Of a DNA stretch of 64,000 nt, positions 17,402 through 26,383 are shown one piece after another (position 1 is the stretch's first letter; each line of letters starts with the position of its first letter). The translations under genes were made by a program, and so were the position numbers. The notes under the pieces were generated by a model. That model was not told where the DNA came from, did no database searches, and saw nothing but the letters and a program-made list of their open reading frames with translations. Location: NCBI RefSeq assembly GCF_012395835.1, contig NZ_JAAZSQ010000004.1, forward strand, positions 159,536 through 223,535. Reading direction: 5' to 3'. This stretch comes from Arthrobacter mobilis (GTDB taxonomy: Bacteria > Actinomycetota > Actinomycetes > Actinomycetales > Micrococcaceae).

Positions 17402-18514
17402 ATGAAGATCAACGCACTGGTCGTCCAGGAAAAGAACGCGCCGTTCGTGGCGGAGGAGCTTCAGCTGGATGCCCCGGGTCCCGGCGAGGTGCTGGTGAAG
17501 ATCACGGCCACCGGCGTGTGCCACACGGACGCCATCACCCAGGCCGGGGACCTGCCGCTACCGCTGCCCGGGGTGCTCGGGCACGAGGGCTCGGGTGTGG
17601 TGGCGGCCGTGGGCGAGGGCGTGCACAACGTGGCCGCGGGCGACCATGTGATTATCGGCTGGCCGTTCTGCGGCGAATGCCGCAACTGCGAGCGCGGCGA
17701 GCACCGCTACTGCCTCCGGCTGGGCGAGGCGCTGGTCTCCGGCGCCCGGTTCAAGGGCCCGAAGGCCGGCACCTCGGCCTACACGCGCGCAGACGGCTCG
17801 GCCGTTTCCGGCCACTTCTTCGGCCAGTCCTCCTTCGCCGACCACTCCCTGGCGCTGGCCTCCTCCGTGGTGAAGGTGGACCCGGACGTGCCGCTGGAAC
17901 TCGTGGGCCCGCTGGCCTGCGGCATCACCACCGGCGCCGGCGCGGTGTTCAATACCGCCAGGCCGCAGCCGGGCGAATCGCTGGTGGTCTACGGCGCCGG
18001 CGCTGTTGGCCTGGCCGCTGTGATGGCGGCGAAGAACACCCCGGCCACCACCATTATTGCCATCGACCTGCACGATTCCCGGCTCCAGCTGGCCCGGGAG
18101 CTCGGGGCCACCCACACGATCAACCCCACCCAAGCTGATACCTTGGCGGAGATCCGCCGGAGCTGCGGCGGGACGGCGGACTACGTGCTCGAATGCACCG
18201 GCTCGATCCGCGTGGTGGAGGAAGCTGCCGAAGCCGTCGGCATGCTCGGCACGCTCATCCTGATCGGCGGTGCCCCGGCGGAGGCCAGGTTCTCCCTCGA
18301 CCACCTGCGCACTCTCTGGGGCAAGCGCGTTGTCGGCACCCTCGGCGGTTCCAGCACCTCCAACCGGCTGATCCCGGCACTGATTGGGCTGTACCGGCAG
18401 GGCCGCTTCCCGTTCGACCGGCTGGTGCGGTACTACGGCATCGACCAGATCGAGACGGCAATGGCGGACAGCAAGTCGGGCGAAACGATCAAGCCGGTGC
18501 TGCGGCTCGAATAA
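17402..18514 (+). CDS. Zinc-dependent aryl/benzyl-alcohol-type dehydrogenase
   Basis: This 370-residue medium-chain dehydrogenase has the catalytic zinc ligands in GVCHTDAIT and GHEGSGVVAAVGEGV, the structural zinc cysteines in CGECRNCERGEHRYC, and the coenzyme glycine motif YGAGAVGLAAVMAA followed by AIDLHDSR, which suggests NAD. Overall it resembles benzyl alcohol dehydrogenase XylB. AAGGAG lies eight bases before the ATG. It is downstream of the ROK regulator and may be co-transcribed with it. Confidence 0.88.
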   Translation: MKINALVVQEKNAPFVAEELQLDAPGPGEVLVKITATGVCHTDAITQAGDLPLPLPGVLGHEGSGVVAAVGEGVHNVAAGDHVIIGWPFCGECRNCERGEHRYCLRLGEALVSGARFKGPKAGTSAYTRADGSAVSGHFFGQSSFADHSLALASSVVKVDPDVPLELVGPLACGITTGAGAVFNTARPQPGESLVVYGAGAVGLAAVMAAKNTPATTIIAIDLHDSRLQLARELGATHTINPTQADTLAEIRRSCGGTADYVLECTGSIRVVEEAAEAVGMLGTLILIGGAPAEARFSLDHLRTLWGKRVVGTLGGSSTSNRLIPALIGLYRQGRFPFDRLVRYYGIDQIETAMADSKSGETIKPVLRLE

Positions 18515-18731
18515 ATTCCATGATGCAATAAAGAAATTTCAGAAAAGGTGTGGCTTCGGTCACCTCCGGCTGTTAGAGTTTTTCTTGCCAAAGGCGGGCA
18601 CCCGTTCAACGGGGGCTATCTACCGGGCGCTACCAACCTAAACAGCAATCGCCGAAGCTGAGGTCACTGCCGCCCGCGCCGTTGAGCGCCTGGGGCCTGT
18701 GGCCCGCTTCCGATGACAGGGAGCCGCCACC
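18515..18731 (+). promoter_or_regulatory. Promoter and possibly structured leader of the purine operon
   Basis: This 217-base region ahead of guanine deaminase starts AT-rich and contains a TTAGAG/TAGAGT -10-like sequence near 18570, after the hairpin AGGTG...CACCT. The predicted leader of about 150 bases holds hairpins CCCGT/ACGGG, CAGC/GCTG and GGGCC-TGT-GGCCC, the last close to the start codon region. I could not match it to a riboswitch class. A purine or molybdenum cofactor sensing leader is only a suggestion from context. Confidence 0.4.
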
Positions 18732-19214
18732 ATGAGTGCCACCACAACCAGCCAGCAATACCTGGCCATGGCCGTTGACCTCGCCTCGAGGAATGTCCTC
18801 AATGCCGGTGGGCCGTTCGGCGCCATCGTCGTCTGGCCGGACGGCCAGGTCTTCGAAGGCGTCAACCGGGTGACCGCCAACAACGACCCGACGGCCCATG
18901 CCGAGGTCGTGGCCATCCGCACCGCCGCCGCCTCGCTGGGCACCTTCGACCTGACCGGAGCCGTCCTCTACAGCAGCTGCGAGCCCTGCCCGATGTGCCT
19001 GGCCTCGGCGCTGTGGGCCCGGATCAGCCGCGTGGTGTTCGCGGCGGACCGCGACGACGCCGCCCGGGCGGGCTTCGATGACGCCCTCTTCTACAACTAC
19101 TTCGAGGGCACGGACAAGAGCCTGATGCCGGTAGTGCGCGACGGCCACCAGGAGACGGACTACCTGCAACCGTTCCGGCTCTGGGACGGGCTCGAAACCA
19201 GGATCGACTACTGA
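18732..19214 (+). CDS. guaD: Guanine deaminase, cytidine-deaminase fold
   Basis: The protein is 160 residues long and has the zinc-binding HAE (His56, Glu58) and PCPMC (Cys86, Cys89) of the CDA superfamily. The ending FRLWDGLETRIDY and the length match Bacillus GuaD (about 156 residues). It converts guanine to xanthine and ammonia. It is the first gene of a cluster with a purine permease and a complete xanthine dehydrogenase, so its product is the next enzyme's substrate. A related tRNA adenosine deaminase is excluded by context and by the C-terminus. Confidence 0.88.
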   Translation: MSATTTSQQYLAMAVDLASRNVLNAGGPFGAIVVWPDGQVFEGVNRVTANNDPTAHAEVVAIRTAAASLGTFDLTGAVLYSSCEPCPMCLASALWARISRVVFAADRDDAARAGFDDALFYNYFEGTDKSLMPVVRDGHQETDYLQPFRLWDGLETRIDY

Positions 19215-19225
19215 GGCAGGCCGTC

Positions 19226-20743
19226 ATGGCGATGACGATCCCTCCCCGGTTCCGCCGCGACACCGCGCAGCCGCAGGGCAGCACCACCGCACCGGCCGGC
19301 CGGCCGGGCCCGGCAGCAGCCCTGCTGGACCACTACTTCCAGATCACCGCCCGCGGCTCCAGCCTGGGCCGCGAATTCCGCGGCGGCCTGGTCACCTTCT
19401 TCACGATGGCCTACATCGTGATCCTCAATCCACTGATCCTGGGCGGCTTCGGGTCGGATTCGGCACCGACGGACGTGGCCGGGAACTGGCTGCCGGCCGC
19501 GCAGGTCGGGGCCGTGACCGGACTGACCGCCGGCGTGATGACCATCCTCTTCGGCCTGGTCGCCAACCTGCCCTTCGGCCTGGCCGCCGGGCTGGGCATC
19601 AACTCCTTCCTGGCCGTCGCCGTCATCCAGGACGTCACCTGGCCCGAAGCCATGGGGCTGGTGGTCATCAACGGCGTCCTGATCGTCATCTTCGGCATGA
19701 CCGGGGCCCGGACCGCCATTTTCCGGGCCATCCCGAAGGACCTCAAAGCCGCCATCACGGTGGGCATCGGGCTGTTCATCACGTTCATCGGCTTCGTGGA
19801 CTCCGGCTTCGTCCGCGCCACCGAGGCCGGCCCGCCCGTGCAGCTGGGCGACAACGGCTCGATTACCTCGGTGCCGACCCTGGTGTTCGTCGCCGGGCTG
19901 CTCATCATGGGCGGCCTGGTGGCCCGCAAGGTCCAGGGCGGGCTGCTGATCGGCATCGTGGCCACCACCGTGCTGGCCGCCATCCTCGAGGCGGTGCTCA
20001 CGCTGGGCCCGGCCTCGCCGGAGAACCCCGGCGGCTGGCACCTGAACACCCCGGTGCTCGCCGGGCAGATCCTCGCGGTGCCGGACCTGAGTCTGGTCGG
20101 CCAGTTCGACCTGCTGGGCTCGTTCAGCCGGATCGGCGTACTGGCCGCGACCATGCTGGTCTTCACGCTGGTCTTCACCAACTTCTTCGACGCCATGGGC
20201 ACCATGACCGGGCTGGCCAAGAGCGCCGGGCTGGCGCACGCGGACGGCACCTTCCCGCGGCTGAAGTCCGCCTTCATTGTCGAGGGCTTCGGCGCGGTGG
20301 CCGGCGGCGCGAGCTCCGGCTCCTCGAACACGGTGTACGTCGACTCGGCCGCCGGCATTGGCGAAGGCGCCCGGACCGGGCTGGCCTCGGTGGTCACCGG
20401 CGCGCTCTTCCTCGGGGCCATGTTCCTGACCCCGCTGACGTCCGTGGTGCCGATCGAGGTGGCCGCCTCCGCACTGGTGGTCGTCGGCACGCTGATGAGC
20501 GCGCAGATCCGCGAGATCAACTTCAAGAAGTTCACCGTGGGCATGCCGGCCTTCCTGACCCTGATCACCATGCCGCTGACCTACTCCATCGCCAACGGCA
20601 TCGGCGTCGGGTTCATCGTCTGGGTGCTGGTGCACACCGCCGCAGGCAAGGCACGGAAGATCCATCCGCTCATGTGGCTGGTGGCCGCGGGCTTCCTGGT
20701 CTACTTCGCCCGCGGACCCATCGGCGCGCTGCTGGGCGGATAG
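19226..20743 (+). CDS. NCS2 purine permease, AzgA/PbuG type
   Basis: This 505-residue permease has about 12-13 membrane segments. The signature GREFRGGLVTFFTMAYIVILNP and the later FTNFFDAMGTMTGLAK are typical of the AzgA-like branch that carries hypoxanthine, guanine or adenine, not the UraA/xanthine branch. The gene begins 11 bases after guaD and is followed by a hairpin, so it probably ends the first transcription segment of the purine cluster. The charged N-terminal extension of about 30 residues is longer than usual. Confidence 0.88.
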   Translation: MAMTIPPRFRRDTAQPQGSTTAPAGRPGPAAALLDHYFQITARGSSLGREFRGGLVTFFTMAYIVILNPLILGGFGSDSAPTDVAGNWLPAAQVGAVTGLTAGVMTILFGLVANLPFGLAAGLGINSFLAVAVIQDVTWPEAMGLVVINGVLIVIFGMTGARTAIFRAIPKDLKAAITVGIGLFITFIGFVDSGFVRATEAGPPVQLGDNGSITSVPTLVFVAGLLIMGGLVARKVQGGLLIGIVATTVLAAILEAVLTLGPASPENPGGWHLNTPVLAGQILAVPDLSLVGQFDLLGSFSRIGVLAATMLVFTLVFTNFFDAMGTMTGLAKSAGLAHADGTFPRLKSAFIVEGFGAVAGGASSGSSNTVYVDSAAGIGEGARTGLASVVTGALFLGAMFLTPLTSVVPIEVAASALVVVGTLMSAQIREINFKKFTVGMPAFLTLITMPLTYSIANGIGVGFIVWVLVHTAAGKARKIHPLMWLVAAGFLVYFARGPIGALLGG

Positions 20744-20752
20744 CAGGCATCG

Positions 20753-20787
20753 GGCGGCACCGGAGCCCGAAGGGTTCCGGTGCCGCC
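20753..20787. terminator. Hairpin between permease and xdhC
   Basis: A 12-base-pair perfect stem, GGCGGCACCGGA with TCCGGTGCCGCC, has an 11-base loop. No T-run follows. It begins nine bases after the permease stop and ends 18 bases before the next start, where it may attenuate rather than end transcription. The core matches the hairpins at 14893 and 30911. Confidence 0.65.
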
Positions 20788-20804
20788 CCCTGAAAGGAAT
20801 CATC

Positions 20805-22031
20805 ATGTTGAATCTGGGTTCATCCCTGCCCGGCTGGCTGGAAGCCGCCGGCGGCCGCTGCGCCGCGGCCACGATCATCGGCGCGTCCGGCTCGGTGCCG
20901 CGGCCGGTGGGAACCTCCATGCTGGTCGCCGAATCCGGCGAGGTCCTCGGCTCGCTGTCCGGCGGCTGCGTGGAAGGCGCCGTCGTCGCCGCGGCACTGG
21001 AGGCCCTCGAGGACGGCAGGCCCCGCCGCGAGCACTTCGGCTTCAGCCGCGAGGACGCCCTCGCCGCCGGGCTCACCTGCGGCGGGGAACTGGACGTGCA
21101 CATCGAGCCGCTCGACGGCGAGGGCGGCGGACTGCCGCCGCGCCTGCTCGCCCTGCTGGCCGGCTTCGGTCCGCAGGAGCCGCTGGCCTTGGTCCGCCGG
21201 ATCGACCCCGGCGGCAGCGGGGCCCTGCTGGTGCCCGGCCCGCAGCGTTTCCGCGCCGCAGACTACCTGGCGCAGCTGCAGGCCCTGGCCGGGTCCGCCA
21301 CCGCCGCCCGGTCCGCGGCGGCACAGCTGTCCGTGCTGCTGCCCGCCGGACACACCGGCCTGCTGCGGCTTGGCGGCGAGGCGGACTGCGCAGCGGGTGA
21401 CGGCGGCGAACCGCCCGCCCTGCTGGTCCAGACCCGGCTGCTGCCGCCGCGGATGCTGGTGTTCGGTGCCAATGACTTCAGCGAGGCCCTGCTGCCGGCC
21501 GCGAAGCTGCTCGGCTACCGGGTGACGCTCTGCGATGCGCGTCCGGCCTTTGCCCGCCAGCTGCGCTTCGGCACCGCCGACGACGTCGTCACCGACTGGC
21601 CGCACCGCTACCTGGCCGCCGAAGCCGCCGCCGGCCGGATCGATGCGCGCACCGTGGCCTGTGTGCTCACCCATGACCCGAAGTTCGACCTTCCGCTGCT
21701 GCAGACCGCGCTCGGCCTGGACCTGGCCTACCTCGGAGCCATGGGCTCGCAGCGCAGCCACCGCCGGCGGGTGCAGGAACTGCTGGCGGCCGGCGTCGAA
21801 CCGGCGGCCCTGGCCCGGCTGCGCTCGCCCATCGGCCTGGACCTTCAGGCCGCCACCCCGGCCGAGGTGGCGGTATCGATCACGGCGGAGATCATCGCCG
21901 GCCGGAACCCCGCCGCCACCGGCCGGCCGCTCTCGGCCTGCGCCGGCCCCATCCACGCCGCCGCAGGATCCGCACCGGCCGCCGCGGACCTGGCCCCGGC
22001 CCGCACCGGAGGAGAACCCGCATGGACCTGA
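20805..22031 (+). CDS. xdhC: XdhC/CoxI family molybdenum-hydroxylase accessory protein
   Basis: This 408-residue maturation factor protects and delivers the sulfurated molybdenum cofactor to xanthine dehydrogenase. It has the N-terminal XdhC domain (TIIGASGSVPRPVGTSMLV, LSGGCVEGAVV) and a C-terminal Rossmann-like domain (MLVFGANDFSEALLPAAKLLGY, LTHDPKFDLPLL, YLGAMGSQRSHRRR). AAAGGA lies six bases upstream of the ATG. Its last ten bases overlap the FAD subunit gene, indicating coupled translation. Confidence 0.9.
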   Translation: MLNLGSSLPGWLEAAGGRCAAATIIGASGSVPRPVGTSMLVAESGEVLGSLSGGCVEGAVVAAALEALEDGRPRREHFGFSREDALAAGLTCGGELDVHIEPLDGEGGGLPPRLLALLAGFGPQEPLALVRRIDPGGSGALLVPGPQRFRAADYLAQLQALAGSATAARSAAAQLSVLLPAGHTGLLRLGGEADCAAGDGGEPPALLVQTRLLPPRMLVFGANDFSEALLPAAKLLGYRVTLCDARPAFARQLRFGTADDVVTDWPHRYLAAEAAAGRIDARTVACVLTHDPKFDLPLLQTALGLDLAYLGAMGSQRSHRRRVQELLAAGVEPAALARLRSPIGLDLQAATPAEVAVSITAEIIAGRNPAATGRPLSACAGPIHAAAGSAPAAADLAPARTGGEPAWT

Positions 22032-22858
22032 ACACGATCGAGGCGGTGGTACCCACCGCGGACCCCGCCCGGTGGCGTCCCGGCGATGCCTGGCTGGCCG
22101 GCGGCACCGTGCTCTTCTCCTACGGCAGCGATACGCTGCGCCGGCTGCTGGACCTGGGCCGGGCCGGCTGGGAACCGGTCACCGTCAGCGACGACGGCAT
22201 CGACCTGGCCGCCACCTGCACCATTGCCACGCTCTACCGGCTGCCGGACTCCCCCGGCCTGGCCGGCCGCTGGCCGGCCCTGGAGCTGGTCCGTCCGTGC
22301 TGCGATTCCTTCGTCGCCTCCTTCAAGATCTGGAACATGTCCACGGTGGGCGGCAACATCTGCACCTCGCTGCCGGCCGGGCCGATGACCTCGCTCTGCG
22401 CCGGCCTGGACGGGGTGGCCGCCATCCTGTCCCCGGACGGCACGCGCCGCGCCCTGCCGGTCGCCCAGCTGGTCACCGGGGACGGCAGCAACGTGCTGGA
22501 GCCGGGCGAACTGCTGCGCAGCATCCGCCTGCCGGCCCATGCCTTGGCCGCGCGCACGGCGTTCCGGCGGTTGTCGCTGAGCAACCTCGGGCGCTCCGGC
22601 GTCCTGCTCATCGGCAGGCTCGACGCCGGCGGCGGTTTCGTACTGACGGTCACCGCATCCACCAAGCGCCCGGTGCAGCTGCGCTTCGGCGCCGCTGCCG
22701 CCCCCGGCCCGCGGGACCTGGCCGAGGCCCTGGACGCGGCCATCGAACCGGCGCTGTACCACGACGACATCCACGGCCTGCCCGCATGGCGCCGGGACAT
22801 GACCTACCGGCTGGCCGAGGAAATCCGCGCCGAGCTGCTGAGCGAAAGGAGCGCCTGA
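22022..22858 (+). CDS. Xanthine dehydrogenase FAD-binding subunit
   Basis: The 278-residue FAD-binding domain protein belongs to molybdopterin dehydrogenases. FAD contacts are expected in AGGTVLFSYGS and NMSTVGGNICTSLPAGPM, with the CO-dehydrogenase flavoprotein C-terminal domain after residue 170. It supplies the flavin site that passes electrons to NAD. The start overlaps xdhC and its stop is one base before the next ATG, so three subunits of the enzyme are made together. It is a separate chain here, while the iron-sulfur and molybdenum parts are fused. Confidence 0.88.
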   Translation: MDLNTIEAVVPTADPARWRPGDAWLAGGTVLFSYGSDTLRRLLDLGRAGWEPVTVSDDGIDLAATCTIATLYRLPDSPGLAGRWPALELVRPCCDSFVASFKIWNMSTVGGNICTSLPAGPMTSLCAGLDGVAAILSPDGTRRALPVAQLVTGDGSNVLEPGELLRSIRLPAHALAARTAFRRLSLSNLGRSGVLLIGRLDAGGGFVLTVTASTKRPVQLRFGAAAAPGPRDLAEALDAAIEPALYHDDIHGLPAWRRDMTYRLAEEIRAELLSERSA

Positions 22859-22859
22859 G

Positions 22860-25730
22860 ATGGCGATGGAGATCAACGGGGAACTGCACGCCAACGCCCC
22901 GCGGCCGGGCCAGTGCCTGCGCACCTTCCTGCGCGAGGAGGGCATGCTGGGCGTCAAGAAGGGCTGCGACGGCGGCGACTGCGGCGCCTGCACCGTGCAC
23001 GTGGACGGCGAGCCGGTGCACAGCTGCATCTACCCCGCGGTGCGCGCCGACGGCCGTTCCGTCACCACCATCGAGGGGCTGGCCGGGACTGTTCCCGGCC
23101 AGGAGGGCCTGCACCCGGTGCAGCAGCAGTTCCTGGACGCCCAGGGCTTCCAGTGCGGCTTTTGCTCCGCCGGGATGATCATGACCGCCGCCACCTTCAG
23201 CGAGGAGCAGAAGCAGGATCTGCCGCGGAACCTGAAGGGCAACCTTTGCCGCTGCACCGGCTACCGTGCCATCGAGGACGCGGTGCTGGGCCGCGACGGC
23301 GGCGGCTGCTCACATCCGGCCGACGCCGCCTGCGCCCTGGATCCAGAGCCCGGCGCGCAGTCCGGGCCCCGCGCCGCAGGGGCCGACACCCCGGCCCCGG
23401 CCGCGCCCGCCGTCGTCACCGGCACCGCGCGCTACACCCTGGACGTGCCGGCGGAGCAGCTGCCCGGGCTGCTGCACCTGAAGCTGGCCCGCTCGCCGCA
23501 CGCCCATGCCCGGATCCGCGCCATCGACACGAGCGCTGCGCTGGCGGTGCCCGGCGTCGTCGCCGTCTTCACCCACCGGGACGCACCGGCACAGCTGTTC
23601 TCCACCGCCCAGCACGAGCTGTACACGGACGACCCGGACGATACCCGGGTGCTCGACGACGTGGTGCGGTTCAAGGGGCAGCGGGTGGCAGCCGTCGTGG
23701 CCGGGACGGTGGCGGCCGCCGAGGCCGGCGTGCGCGCGCTCAAGGTGGACTACGAGGTGCTGCCGGCGGTCTTCGCTCCGGAAGCCGCGCTGGCCCCCGG
23801 CGCCCCGCTGCTGCACGCGGACAAGCCTGCCGCCTCCCGGATCGCGGCCCCGGAGCGCAACATCGTGGCCGAGGTGCACACCGAAATCGGCGATGTGGCC
23901 GCCGCCCTGGCCGCCGCCGACGTCGTCCACGAACAGACCTACACCACCCAGCGGGTGCAGCACGTGGCCCTGGAGACGCACGCGGCCATTGCCTGGACGG
24001 AACCGGACGGCACGCTCACCGTGCGCTCCTCCACCCAGGTCCCGTTCCTGGTCCGGCGCAGCCTGGCCCGGATCTTCGACCTGCCCGCGGGACAGGTGCG
24101 TGTCACCGCCGGACGGGTCGGCGGCGGATTCGGCGGCAAGCAGGAGGTGCTCACCGAGGACATTGTGGCCCTGGCGGCGCTGAAGCTGGGCCGGCCGGTA
24201 CAGCTGGAGCTGACCCGCAGCGAGCAGTTCCGGGCCACCACCACCCGCCACCCGTTCAGCATCCGGGTCAGGGCCGGCGCCCGCCGCGACGGCACCCTGG
24301 CTGCGCTCGCGGTGGAGGTCACGGCCAACACCGGGGCCTACGGCAACCACGGCCCGGGCGTGATGTTCCACGGCTGCGGTGAATCGATCGCGGTCTACCG
24401 CTGCCCGGCCAAGAAGGTGGACGCGCGCAGCGTCTACACCAATACCGTGCCGGCCGGCGCGTTCCGCGGCTACGGGCTGAGCCAGATGATCTTCGCGGTG
24501 GAGTCGGCCCTGGACGAGCTGGCCCGCCGGCTGGACCTGGACCCGCTGGAGTTCAAGCGCCGGAACATGGTCGGCGACGGCGATGCGATGCTCTCCCTGC
24601 ACGCCGAACCGGAGGCGGACGTGCACTACGGCAGCTACGGACTCGACCAGTGCGTGGAGCTGGTCCGCACGGCGCTGGAGCGCGGCCGCGAGCGCGGCGC
24701 GGACGGCCGGGAGCTGGGCCCGGACTGGCTGATCGGCGAGGGCACGGCGCTGTCGATGATCGACACCGTCCCGCCGCGCGGCCACTTTGCGCACAGCATC
24801 ATCGCCCTGGTGCCGGAGGGCTACCGGCTGGACGTGGGGACGGCCGAATTCGGCAACGGCACCACCACCGTGCACACCCAGCTCGCCGCCGAGGCGCTGG
24901 GCACCTCTCCGGCCGCGGTGCAGGTGCGCCAGTCCGACACCGCGCTCACCGAACATGACTCCGGCGCCTTCGGATCCACCGGAACCGTGGTCGCGGGCAA
25001 GGCCACGCTCCTTGCCGCGCAGGAGCTGGCGGCGCTGCTGCGCTCGTTCGCGTCCGAGGTCAGCGGCGTGCCCGCGGAGCAGTGCGTACCGTCGGAGGCC
25101 GGGGTGGACTGCGCCGGCAACCTGCTGGACTTCGGCCGGCTGGCCGCCGCTGCCGCGGAGCGCGGCACGCAGCTGGCGGCCGAGGGCCGCTGGGGCGGCA
25201 CGCCGCGCTCGGTGGCGTTCAACGTCCACGGGTTCCGGGTGGCGGTGCATTCCGGCACCGGCGAGCTGGCCATCCTGCAGAGCGTGCAGGCCGCCGACGC
25301 CGGCGTCGTGGTCAACCCGCGCCAGTGCCGCGGGCAGATCGAAGGCGGCATCGCCCAGGCGCTCGGCGCGGCGCTGTACGAGGAGGTGCTGATCGACGAC
25401 GGCGGGACGGTCACCACCGATATCCTGCGCCAGTACCACATCCCCACCTTCGCGGACGTGCCGCGCAGCGAGGTGTACTTTGCGCGCACCTCGGACTCGC
25501 TCGGACCGCTGGGCGCCAAGTCCATGAGCGAAAGTCCGTTCAACCCGGTGGCACCGGCCCTGGCGAATGCGCTGCGGGACGCGACCGGAATCCGCTTCAG
25601 CACGCTGCCGCTGGCCCGGGACCGGATCTACCTGGCGCTGAAGGCCGCCGGGCGCGTCCCGGAGCCGCTATCCCTGGTAGCCTCCGAGGCGGAACAGGTC
25701 CGCGGGTGTGTCGATGTCCCCGCCGTCTGA
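22860..25730 (+). CDS. Xanthine dehydrogenase, fused 2Fe-2S and molybdopterin-binding subunit
   Basis: This 956-residue enzyme oxidises hypoxanthine and xanthine to urate. Residues 1-155 carry two 2Fe-2S clusters (CDGGDCGACTVHV...C and CGFCSAGM...CRCTGYR). After a short Pro/Ala linker, residues 180-940 form the molybdopterin domains, with GGFGGKQE, GAFRGYGLSQ and a terminal GAKSMSESPFNP in which the glutamate takes the place of the catalytic Glu usually seen as GVGEPP. The last 20 codons overlap a convergent gene. The order iron-sulfur plus molybdenum in one chain with separate FAD differs from both XdhAB and three-chain types. Confidence 0.9.
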   Translation: MAMEINGELHANAPRPGQCLRTFLREEGMLGVKKGCDGGDCGACTVHVDGEPVHSCIYPAVRADGRSVTTIEGLAGTVPGQEGLHPVQQQFLDAQGFQCGFCSAGMIMTAATFSEEQKQDLPRNLKGNLCRCTGYRAIEDAVLGRDGGGCSHPADAACALDPEPGAQSGPRAAGADTPAPAAPAVVTGTARYTLDVPAEQLPGLLHLKLARSPHAHARIRAIDTSAALAVPGVVAVFTHRDAPAQLFSTAQHELYTDDPDDTRVLDDVVRFKGQRVAAVVAGTVAAAEAGVRALKVDYEVLPAVFAPEAALAPGAPLLHADKPAASRIAAPERNIVAEVHTEIGDVAAALAAADVVHEQTYTTQRVQHVALETHAAIAWTEPDGTLTVRSSTQVPFLVRRSLARIFDLPAGQVRVTAGRVGGGFGGKQEVLTEDIVALAALKLGRPVQLELTRSEQFRATTTRHPFSIRVRAGARRDGTLAALAVEVTANTGAYGNHGPGVMFHGCGESIAVYRCPAKKVDARSVYTNTVPAGAFRGYGLSQMIFAVESALDELARRLDLDPLEFKRRNMVGDGDAMLSLHAEPEADVHYGSYGLDQCVELVRTALERGRERGADGRELGPDWLIGEGTALSMIDTVPPRGHFAHSIIALVPEGYRLDVGTAEFGNGTTTVHTQLAAEALGTSPAAVQVRQSDTALTEHDSGAFGSTGTVVAGKATLLAAQELAALLRSFASEVSGVPAEQCVPSEAGVDCAGNLLDFGRLAAAAAERGTQLAAEGRWGGTPRSVAFNVHGFRVAVHSGTGELAILQSVQAADAGVVVNPRQCRGQIEGGIAQALGAALYEEVLIDDGGTVTTDILRQYHIPTFADVPRSEVYFARTSDSLGPLGAKSMSESPFNPVAPALANALRDATGIRFSTLPLARDRIYLALKAAGRVPEPLSLVASEAEQVRGCVDVPAV

Positions 25731-26288
25731 CAGATCCGAGCAGTCCACCACGTCGACCAGCCCGGGATGGGCGGCCAGGAAATCCCGGGCCCCGGCGTCG
25801 CCGCTGGCCTGCCGGGCCGCCGCGGCGGCGGGCCCGGGGGCAAAGAGCACCGGATGCCCGCGCCGCAACGCCCCGCCGGGAGCGCGGTAGCCGGCGGCGG
25901 TCACCCGTCCGGGCTGGTGCGCCGCGATGAGCCGGCGCACCAGCGGCGCTGTCACCCCCGGCTGGTCCACGAGGGCGACCAGGACAGCATGCCCGGCGGG
26001 CGCGGCGTTGACGCCGAGCCGGAAGGAACCGCCCATGCCGGCGGCCCAGTCCGGGTTCTCCAGCACCGTGCAGCCGGACAGGTCCGCGGCCTGCCGGACG
26101 CGGGCGGCCTCGGCACCGAGCACCACGCACACGTCCGTGCAGCCGCCGTCGGCCAGCACGGCGGCCATTTTCTGCACCAGCGGAATTCCTCCTGCCGGCA
26201 GCAGCGCCTTCGGCCCGCGGCCCAGCCGCGTGCCCGCCCCGGCGGCCAGCAGGACGGCACTGACCGGGGTCCGGAGGGTGGAAGCCAT
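25668..26288 (-). CDS. MocA-like molybdenum cofactor nucleotidyltransferase
   Basis: This 206-residue NTP-transferase-fold protein carries the substrate loop LLAAGAGTRLGRGPKALLP, the metal-site segment VALVDQPGV and the C-terminal DIDTPADL typical of MocA/MobA-like enzymes that convert molybdopterin to the cytosine dinucleotide used by xanthine dehydrogenases. The start at 26288 begins directly before the conserved strand; an in-frame ATG ten codons upstream adds no similarity. Its 3' end overlaps the xanthine dehydrogenase gene by 63 bases on the opposite strand, and both ends appear to be coding. Confidence 0.82.
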   Translation of the reverse strand: MASTLRTPVSAVLLAAGAGTRLGRGPKALLPAGGIPLVQKMAAVLADGGCTDVCVVLGAEAARVRQAADLSGCTVLENPDWAAGMGGSFRLGVNAAPAGHAVLVALVDQPGVTAPLVRRLIAAHQPGRVTAAGYRAPGGALRRGHPVLFAPGPAAAAARQASGDAGARDFLAAHPGLVDVVDCSDLSDGGDIDTPADLFRLGGYQG

Positions 26289-26337
26289 GCGGCCACTATA
26301 GGCCGCCGGCAGTACCAAAGGTCACGGGGCATAAGGA

Positions 26338-26367
26338 ACGGCGGCGCCGGAAACCGGGCGCCGCCGT
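26338..26367. terminator. Hairpin downstream of the DUF1918 gene
   Basis: An 11-base-pair stem (ACGGCGGCGCC with GGCGCCGCCGT) has an eight-base loop. It lies between the stop of the minus-strand DUF1918 gene and the start of the MocA-like gene and would insulate them. Confidence 0.6.
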
Positions 26368-26383
26368 CGTCCGCTGCCGGTCG

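Noticed and set aside
18600..18731. ZTP riboswitch, because of a GCGCCTGGGG string
   Set aside because: The conserved CCGCCTGGGCA and the 5' half of the ZTP motif are not present, and the gene context is purine breakdown, not folate.
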